This document shows, piece by piece, positions 5,232-10,198 of a stretch of DNA of 10,198 bases. The stretch's first letter is position 1, and every line of letters begins with the position of its first letter. Source of the stretch: Bacteroidota bacterium (GTDB taxonomy: Bacteria; Bacteroidota; Bacteroidia; Chitinophagales; LD1). Location of the stretch: assembly GCA_018267435.1 (NCBI GenBank), contig JAFDYM010000517.1:1-10198 (forward strand). Reading direction: 5' to 3'. A program made the translations under genes and the position numbers. The notes below the pieces were generated by a model, which saw only the letters and a list, made by a program, of their open reading frames with translations, searched no databases and had not been told where the DNA came from.

Positions 5232-7160
5232 TTAGTTCTGCTCGCCTTTGTTGTTATCGCCCTGTTGTTTCTTCATTACTTCTTTCAACAGTTCCATACC
5301 AAGCAAGCCGCTTATGGGGCCGTTGGGGCCTTCACCATTGCTGCCGTTTATCAATACTTCAGGTATTACCTTAATCTTGTTGGCACCTATGGCTTCGGTA
5401 ATCTTCAACTGGGTAAAGTTGTTGCCGCCCATCGCTTCTACCGATAGCTTGTAAGCTTCCGCGTTCGACTTACCGATGGCCAAAATTTTCTCCGCCTCGG
5501 CAGTACCCGTTTTCGAAATCTTTTCCGCCTCGGCGTTCGCCATCAGTTTTACCTGTTCACTCTGCGCCTGTGCGGTAAGCTTGGTTCTTTCAGCTTCAGC
5601 CGAAGCAAGTATCTTAATCTTGTCGCTCTCTGCATTACTTTGCAAACGTACCGAGTTAGCTTCACCCGTAGCCTTCTCAACCGCAGCATCGGCTATGCGC
5701 TTAGCAATAACCACACCTTGGTCGGCCTTTACAATGTCCTTCTGTATCTCGGCAATAGCGGTTTCTTTTTCTAATGCCTGCCTTCTTTCTTGTGCCTTCT
5801 TCTGTGTTTCGTAGGTTACGGTTTGCTCTTCCGCTATCTTACGGTCGGTAAGGGTTTTCATCAAGCTTTCTGGCGGAACGATGTCACCTATCAAGGTATC
5901 GACCGCAAACACGTTGTATTGCTCCAATACATGACCAATATGTACACGTGCCGATTCCTGCCTTTCTTTACGCGAGCCTAAGAACGATATCACATCGCTA
6001 TCCTGCGCACTGTTACGGAAGTAGTTACCAATAGTAGGTTCCAACACTTGCGATACCAGGTTCACCATGCTACCGAACCTTGCTATTACCTTCGGTGCCT
6101 CGGTGGCAGGTATATGTATAATCTGCGACACATCAAGGTTGAAAGGGAAACCGTCTTTACTACGTACCGTTATTGTACTTAGGTTTTTATCTAGCTGGTG
6201 GCTTTCGCTGCGCGTATACGCCCAGTTCAACACCAAGTTTGTAGTGGGTACCAGTTCCACACGCATAATGTACGAGTTAATAGGATATTTACCTGGGCCG
6301 TATGGTTCGCTCCACACACCTTTGTATCCTTTCTCTACTATATTACCGTGTTTAAATTCAACACCGCTCAAGTCCTTACCATCGTCACCCACATAAGATA
6401 TAACTACACCCACGTGACCGATAGGTATCTCTGTCATGCGTGTTTGTTCCAGTTTAATAAACCAAGGGTTCAGGTTATATGAACCTGCCAGTATTACCTG
6501 CGGCTGCAAACCACGGTTACCACCTTGCTCCAAAAAGCTATCCGTATCTTGGAAGTTGTTGTGGCCATCTATAGCCTTACCTGCAATTTGACCTGCCGGT
6601 ATAGTTTCACCATCAAGCGTGGTAACTATACCCACCATGTTCTCTTGTATATGGGTCATGTCGGTTATTACCACATCGAACAAGAATGAGTTGATACGAT
6701 AAGTACCTGCAGATAGCACCGCTGTTTGCCTACCCTTGCGACCACCGTTGTTCATAAAGCCTACGGCATCTTGGAACGAGTCGCACTCAACCCTGCGGGC
6801 CAATATGCGGCCTGTTTCCAGTTCCTTACCGTCTTTAGCCAATAGCAAACCAATTTTACCGTTAGGTATTACTATAAAGGGCTGCAGGGTAATTTCGTAC
6901 TGCCATACCCAATACCAGAAATATATACCGGGCGCCAGCGTAGCTGCTTGGTAACCCGCTTCGCCACGTGTGGCTATAATACGGCCTTCGGGCAATTGTT
7001 TGTTCTCGCCGAATAGCACGAACTTTTTAGTTACAAGGCCTATACGGTCTTCGGGTACTATAACAATACCGAATAGGCGGAATACTGCGCGGTAAAACAC
7101 CGCCGCAAGAATTAATAATACTACAGGTATAATAATGTAGAGTAGCATTGATGGGTTCAT
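5232..7160 (-). CDS. SPFH/flotillin-family membrane scaffold protein with four N-terminal repeats
   Basis: A 642-residue flotillin-like protein. A membrane helix lies at about 5-22, then four tandem beta-rich repeats of about 60-75 residues (about 35-97, 98-170, 171-244, 245-304). The SPFH/Band 7 domain follows at about 305-444, beginning with the text NLVLNWAYTRS and including TVRSKDGFPFNLDVSQIIHI. Next is a long coiled coil with Ala/Glu repeats (about 445-575: EAERTKLTAQ, NAEAEK, TAEAEKIL), then a Gly/Asn-rich tail ending in LLGMELLKEVMKKQ. Flotillins oligomerise and organise membrane microdomains. Flotillins are usually about 450-510 residues, so the repeats make this one long. I start at the ATG at 7160: an upstream in-frame start at 7223 would add 21 residues that do not look coding and would sit ahead of a well-formed signal-anchor. 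No NfeD-type partner gene is adjacent. It is a single-gene unit with a terminator downstream. Confidence 0.88.
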   Translation of the reverse strand: MNPSMLLYIIIPVVLLILAAVFYRAVFRLFGIVIVPEDRIGLVTKKFVLFGENKQLPEGRIIATRGEAGYQAATLAPGIYFWYWVWQYEITLQPFIVIPNGKIGLLLAKDGKELETGRILARRVECDSFQDAVGFMNNGGRKGRQTAVLSAGTYRINSFLFDVVITDMTHIQENMVGIVTTLDGETIPAGQIAGKAIDGHNNFQDTDSFLEQGGNRGLQPQVILAGSYNLNPWFIKLEQTRMTEIPIGHVGVVISYVGDDGKDLSGVEFKHGNIVEKGYKGVWSEPYGPGKYPINSYIMRVELVPTTNLVLNWAYTRSESHQLDKNLSTITVRSKDGFPFNLDVSQIIHIPATEAPKVIARFGSMVNLVSQVLEPTIGNYFRNSAQDSDVISFLGSRKERQESARVHIGHVLEQYNVFAVDTLIGDIVPPESLMKTLTDRKIAEEQTVTYETQKKAQERRQALEKETAIAEIQKDIVKADQGVVIAKRIADAAVEKATGEANSVRLQSNAESDKIKILASAEAERTKLTAQAQSEQVKLMANAEAEKISKTGTAEAEKILAIGKSNAEAYKLSVEAMGGNNFTQLKITEAIGANKIKVIPEVLINGSNGEGPNGPISGLLGMELLKEVMKKQQGDNNKGEQN

Positions 7161-7470
7161 AGTTATGATTTGTGTGTTTTTGGTTAGAATAAAAAGATAT
7201 TGGAAAATGCAATGGCAAGGCATAGCCGTGGCTGTGCTATACTTAGATTATAATGAAAAGCTGGAGTGAAGCTAGGGTATGGATATATGCAATCATCCGT
7301 ACAGGTGTATAGATATACATGCTTACAATCTCAATTCAAAAAATGTATCTATGGTAAAAACAGAAACGATTGTGCCTTGTGTGTAGGTTAGGGCACTTAT
7401 GGAGGTTTCATGATAGGGTTAGGTTACAATTTAGTTACAGGTATAAAGACGGCTATATGTACCTGAAATT
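7161..7470. promoter_or_regulatory. Upstream region of the SPFH gene with two palindromes
   Basis: About 310 bases without a plausible gene. TGTATA-GA-TATACA (7306-7319) is a perfect inverted repeat with a 2-base centre. GCATAGCC-GT-GGCTGTGC (7220-7237) is an imperfect one. On the minus strand TATCTTTT (7199-7192) matches the -7 element at seven of eight positions, about 32 bases before the start codon; the -33 match is poor (CTTG at 16 bases). The promoter and operator roles are suggestions only. Confidence 0.3.
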
Positions 7471-7507
7471 TTAAAGCCCTGCCGAAATATTTTCAGCAGG
7501 GCTTTAA
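7471..7507 (-). terminator. Intrinsic terminator after the enoyl-CoA hydratase gene
   Basis: Perfect 12-bp outer stem TTAAAGCCCTGC (7471-7482) with GCAGGGCTTTAA (7496-7507). An inner GAAA/TTTC extension follows after one mismatch. It lies 28 bases past the stop codon at 7536 on the minus strand, where it is followed by TTTAAAATTT-type sequence, and upstream of the SPFH gene. Confidence 0.85.
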
Positions 7508-7535
7508 TTACTTGATATTGAGCAGGAAAATCGTA

Positions 7536-8318
7536 CTATTTGCCCGAGAAGTTTGCCTTGCGTTTTTCCAAAAATGCAGAAGTACCTTCGGCAAAATCGT
7601 TAGTGGTTACGCACTTGGCAAACAATTCTATCTCGGTATCGAAACCATCTATGCCATCTTTAAAGTGGGCATACACGCTCTCTATTACCTTGGCTATAGC
7701 CACAGGTGCCTGCGCATTTATTTTAGCCATTATAGCTTTACAGGTATCCATTAGTTCTACAGTTTGTACCACATCGTTTACAAGGCCAAGCTTCAATGCA
7801 CAAGCTGCATCTATAGTATCGGCAGTCATTAGTAGTTCAAGTGCTTTGCCTTTGCCTATAAGCTGGGTAAGGCGCTGTGTGCCGCCGTAGCCAGGTATTA
7901 TACCTAGCTTCACTTCTGGCTGGCCAAACTTGGCATTTTCGCTGGCTATACGCAGGTGGCAAGCCATAGCAAGCTCGCAACCTCCACCTAATGCAAAGCC
8001 GTTAACGGCTGCTATAATAGGCTTAGGGCATTGCTCAATTTTATTGAATACTTCGTGGCCACGCTTAGCCAGTGCTACGCCGCCCGCTTCGTCCATACCT
8101 TTAAACTCGCTTATATCGGCACCCGCTACAAACGATTTAGCACCCTTACCTGTTATAATTACTCCCCTTATCTCGGCATTGTTGTACACTTCATCTATAG
8201 CCGCAGCTAGGTCGCTTATCACCGCCTTGTTAAGGGCGTTCAGCTTGTCTTCGCGATTAATGGTAATAATAAATACACCGTTGCTTAGTTCGGTAAGTAG
8301 CGTTGAATATTGGCTCAT
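7536..8318 (-). CDS. Enoyl-CoA hydratase/isomerase (crotonase family)
   Basis: A 260-residue soluble enzyme that should add water across 2-trans-enoyl-CoA to give (S)-3-hydroxyacyl-CoA in fatty acid beta-oxidation or short-chain acyl-CoA metabolism. Numbering from the ATG at 8318: the CoA-binding and oxyanion segment AGADISEF is at 66-72 and NGFALGGGCELAMACHLRIA at 106-125. The catalytic glutamates are Glu115 and Glu135 (GQPEVKLGIIPGYGGTQRL), 20 residues apart as in hydratases with full activity. The C-terminal FLEKRKANFSGK resembles the FxEKRxPxFxGK end of short-chain enoyl-CoA hydratases, so a crotonase (Crt)-type activity is likely. A longer frame reaches 8348, but the promoter -7 element overlaps that stretch, so transcription starts inside it and 8318 is the real start. 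It is a single-gene unit with its own promoter and terminator. Confidence 0.94.
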   Translation of the reverse strand: MSQYSTLLTELSNGVFIITINREDKLNALNKAVISDLAAAIDEVYNNAEIRGVIITGKGAKSFVAGADISEFKGMDEAGGVALAKRGHEVFNKIEQCPKPIIAAVNGFALGGGCELAMACHLRIASENAKFGQPEVKLGIIPGYGGTQRLTQLIGKGKALELLMTADTIDAACALKLGLVNDVVQTVELMDTCKAIMAKINAQAPVAIAKVIESVYAHFKDGIDGFDTEIELFAKCVTTNDFAEGTSAFLEKRKANFSGK

Positions 8319-8345
8319 TTTTTCGATTAGGTTTTTATGCGGCAT

Positions 8346-8375
8346 CAAAAGTAAGTACTGTGCCGAGAATGCAAA
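8346..8375 (-). promoter_or_regulatory. Bacteroidota-type promoter of the enoyl-CoA hydratase gene
   Basis: On the minus strand TTTG (8375-8372) and TACTTTTG (8353-8346) are separated by 18 bases. Both match the Bacteroidota -33 TTTG and -7 TAnnTTTG consensus exactly. Transcription should start near 8341, giving a leader of about 20 bases before the ATG at 8318. This decides the start codon of the gene. Confidence 0.75.
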
Positions 8376-8461
8376 ACTGAATTTTGGCAGGTAAGTGGTA
8401 AGGGGTAGCTATCATGTGGTTTTAACAAGCAAATTGTAGAATAGTTATATTGGCACTACCT

Positions 8462-9379
8462 ATGTCACTATTCAAAAGGGTTTTCGACGCTATTCTGCAT
8501 ACCTTTTTTCTTACGGCTCTTCTAGTTATGGTTTGCTTTTTTGCTGGCCTATTTAGTGGCTTAGGTTTACTTGGCATTGCATGGCTACTCAGCTGGGATT
8601 TAGATGGTGGATATTATGCATATTTCGGTGCTTCGGTAGCCATGGCATTACTAGTATACGCCTACTTGCACAGGCATACTTTAAGCGAAAATATTTTCGA
8701 TAAGCGCGATAGGTTTGTATGGCATATATCGTTTTGGACCATCAGCCTACCATTGGGTGCTGTGTTAATTTTGGTTTGGTACGCTTTTGTGCTTGAGGAA
8801 TGGAGGTATTGGAACGATAACAGAATCGGTTCGGTTAAGGAATTGGCAGAACGTTCGGGCGATTTGCAAGGGAGCACGCTATTGCTGGACTCTATCACAT
8901 TTAAGAATGATGTAGCAGAATTACAAAAAGATGCGGAGCTTGACTGGAGAACATTGACAGATAAGGAGGGTGGCTTTACCATTAAGTTCCCTAACATGCC
9001 CATCATCAAATCGGGCGGTAAAATGAATGCAGATGGCTCATACACACTAACTAAATACAAGGCCGACTTTACTGATAAGATAAATGTAAACTACGATTAC
9101 GAGATAACGTACTACAACGTACCCGATGCCTTATCTATTACGGACATGTTTGATGCGATGGAGAAATCGTATACCACAGGCGATGTATCATTAGTAAAAG
9201 ATGCACAAGCCAGCGGCTACATAGCCAGAGATATAAGGACAAATGACGATGACCATATACAGTATACCAGGCTAGCCTACTATCGGTCTACGCTATACAT
9301 TATACGGGTGGTAGCCCCTGCTAGCGATGTAGATAATGAAAGCGTAGCATTCTTCTTCAATTCGTTTCAGCCTTTGTAG
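8462..9379 (+). CDS. Three-helix membrane protein with soluble C-terminal domain, unknown function
   Basis: A 305-residue protein I do not recognise. Hydrophobic segments lie at about 12-43, 50-70 and 88-112. A short linker (EEWRYWNDNRIGSVKELAER) follows, then a soluble domain of about 165-305. That domain starts with GFTIKFPNMP and has alternating strands such as YDYEITYYNVPDAL and STLYIIRVVAP, ending in FFFNSFQPL. The 'F.I.FP..P ... Y.....V.' pattern followed by a late 'fF.SF' recalls PsbP/Mog1-like small alpha-beta domains seen in many uncharacterised Bacteroidota proteins; this is a resemblance, not a match. I use the ATG at 8462 rather than an in-frame TTG four codons upstream. No clear promoter or ribosome site is seen. 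The stop lies 8 bases from that of the convergent lipoprotein gene. Confidence 0.75.
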   Translation: MSLFKRVFDAILHTFFLTALLVMVCFFAGLFSGLGLLGIAWLLSWDLDGGYYAYFGASVAMALLVYAYLHRHTLSENIFDKRDRFVWHISFWTISLPLGAVLILVWYAFVLEEWRYWNDNRIGSVKELAERSGDLQGSTLLLDSITFKNDVAELQKDAELDWRTLTDKEGGFTIKFPNMPIIKSGGKMNADGSYTLTKYKADFTDKINVNYDYEITYYNVPDALSITDMFDAMEKSYTTGDVSLVKDAQASGYIARDIRTNDDDHIQYTRLAYYRSTLYIIRVVAPASDVDNESVAFFFNSFQPL

Positions 9380-9387
9380 AAAACTCC

Positions 9388-10053
9388 CTAATCCATTTTT
9401 TCTTTCTTCGCCTCTATTTCTATCGTAAAATACTGGCGCAGTTCGTCGCGCCAGTTTTCTTCTGCTTCAGCAGCATCAATTGCTGTTTCTGTAAAACTTT
9501 GAATATCGAAAATGTATGCGCCATCTGTCTCCATGCTCCGCGTATAGCCTTTGCTTTTATCGGCATCTAGCAGACATATATATTCAGTAGTAGTGAAGGA
9601 TATTGGCTTATCATCCTTCGGTGCTAGTTCATGCCTGAAGCTGCGCACCAAGCGCATTTTATCGCCTGCAAAAAAGTATTGCTCGTTCCCGAATCCATAC
9701 TCGCCTTCGTCATGTTTTACAATGTACAAGTACTCATCGCCCGCCGTATCCTTTAGGCATTTGTATCTGTAGCAGGCATCGCCTTGGCAATATACTTCGC
9801 TTACATCGGTAGCCTTTACGCTCGGCCTTGCCATAAACGCATTGATGTACGCATCCATATCTAGGTAATTGGCATTTATTCTGAACGAGGATAAATCTTT
9901 CAGCAAATCTATTTGGCGCACGCTAGGGGGCGTAGCAGCGGAGGTGTCGTATGCTACTACCTGCGGCGGCCCTGTATTTTCAAGCGGCTGGTTGCAGCCA
10001 GCTACAGTTAGTATGAATAGTAAAAAGATAAGTGCGATTTGGCTTAGGCCCAT
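9388..10053 (-). CDS. Lipoprotein of unknown function
   Basis: A 221-residue lipoprotein. Residues 1-19 are a hydrophobic signal peptide ending in TVAGC, with Cys20 as the lipidation site. A Pro/Thr-rich linker to about 45 precedes a globular domain. Four further cysteines (89, 94, 99, 160) could form disulfides in the periplasm; three are clustered in YCQGDACYRYKC. The sequence has many aromatic and charged residues (YLYIVKHDEGEYGFGNEQYFF) and a charged, Lys/Glu-rich C-terminus. I do not recognise a family. The start at 10053 is set by the signal peptide. It follows a partial gene on the same strand with a 61-base gap, so the two may share a transcript. No terminator lies after its stop, which faces the plus-strand membrane-protein gene. 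Confidence 0.78.
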   Translation of the reverse strand: MGLSQIALIFLLFILTVAGCNQPLENTGPPQVVAYDTSAATPPSVRQIDLLKDLSSFRINANYLDMDAYINAFMARPSVKATDVSEVYCQGDACYRYKCLKDTAGDEYLYIVKHDEGEYGFGNEQYFFAGDKMRLVRSFRHELAPKDDKPISFTTTEYICLLDADKSKGYTRSMETDGAYIFDIQSFTETAIDAAEAEENWRDELRQYFTIEIEAKKEKMD

Positions 10054-10066
10054 AGCTTAAAAGTAA

Positions 10067-10096
10067 ATACTATATCTGAATTTGGAAATATAGTAT
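10067..10096. promoter_or_regulatory. AT-rich inverted repeat upstream of the lipoprotein gene
   Basis: ATACTATAT (10067-10075) and ATATAGTAT (10088-10096) are perfect 9-base inverted arms with a 12-base spacer; arm centres are 21 bases apart, about two helical turns. It lies between the partial gene and the lipoprotein gene start. It could be an operator or a weak hairpin. The arms are all-AT apart from one G/C pair, so chance is quite possible. Confidence 0.3.
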
Positions 10097-10114
10097 GCCG
10101 CTATACGGAATGGT

Positions 10115-10198
10115 TTACTCTTGTAGGTCTGCTTTGATGTATGGCTTCAAAATAGCAGCTAACTCAACAAATTCATTTGTGCCATTGTGGTGTAGTGG
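10115..10198 (-). CDS. C-terminal end of an unidentified protein, cut off by window edge
   Basis: The minus strand is open from the window edge to a TAA at 10117-10115, giving 27 residues: HHNGTNEFVELAAILKPYIK within a helical, charged end that finishes ADLQE. The other two frames on this strand hit stops early. Composition looks like a normal soluble protein C-terminus, but the piece is too short to assign a family. It would be the gene immediately upstream of the lipoprotein gene, 61 bases before its start. Confidence 0.55.
   Translation of the reverse strand, partial: PLHHNGTNEFVELAAILKPYIKADLQE

Noticed and set aside
5118..5447. Plus-strand open frame overlapping the hydrolase end and the SPFH gene end
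   Set aside because: It runs through a terminator hairpin and antisense to a well-supported SPFH coding region; the protein has no family features.
7161..7223. N-terminal extension of the SPFH protein (21 residues)
   Set aside because: The extension does not look like coding sequence and would precede a normal signal-anchor starting at the Met at 7160.
8450..8461. TTG start four codons upstream of the membrane-protein ATG
   Set aside because: TTG starts are uncommon and there is no ribosome site to favour it over the ATG at 8462.
1..10198. A defence island, biosynthetic cluster or mobile element
   Set aside because: No nuclease, methylase, integrase, transposase, phage or synthase genes; the genes have similar composition and independent transcription units typical of core chromosome.

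Overview
The window looks like ordinary chromosomal DNA from a member of the Bacteroidota, probably a Chitinophagales-type genome. The evidence is indirect. Ribosome binding sites are weak or absent. The promoter upstream of the enoyl-CoA hydratase gene matches the Bacteroidota type (TTTG, 18 bases, TAnnTTTG). Two genes encode lipoproteins with relaxed lipoboxes, Ile is often encoded by ATA, and terminators are compact GC-rich hairpins. No rRNA, tRNA, CRISPR array, transposase, integrase or phage gene is visible.

Layout: (1) 1-1145 (+) is the 3' part of a membrane sensor histidine kinase gene. Downstream is a direct-repeat box of the kind bound by OmpR/PhoB-type regulators, then a small universal-stress-protein-like gene at 1338-1814 (+). 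A bidirectional terminator follows. (2) 1928-2952 (-) holds a coiled-coil lipoprotein and a phasin-like protein with a Lys/Ala/Pro-rich histone-like tail; each appears to have its own transcription signals. (3) 2953-3422 is a gene-poor gap with a short degenerate repeat. (4) 3423-5169 (+) is a two-gene unit: a YhhN/TMEM86-family membrane protein (lysoplasmalogenase family) and a monoacylglycerol-lipase-like alpha/beta hydrolase. It ends at a terminator shared with the opposite strand. (5) 5232-7160 (-) is a large SPFH/flotillin-type protein with four tandem N-terminal beta-type repeats. (6) 7536-8318 (-) is a crotonase-fold enoyl-CoA hydratase with a clear promoter and terminator. (7) 8462-9379 (+) and 9388-10053 (-) are convergent: an unknown membrane protein and an unknown lipoprotein, with stop codons only 8 bases apart. 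(8) The right edge carries the last 27 codons of another minus-strand gene.

The genes do not form one obvious pathway. A loose theme is the envelope and lipids: a sensor kinase, two lipoproteins, a lipid-ether hydrolase family member, a lipid esterase, a flotillin-like scaffold, a fatty acyl-CoA enzyme and a granule-associated phasin. I do not see a convincing new multi-gene system. The most interesting single items are the repeat architecture of the SPFH protein (which recalls major vault protein), the PhaF-like tailed phasin with an A8 slippage-prone tract, and the two-gene lipid-hydrolase unit.
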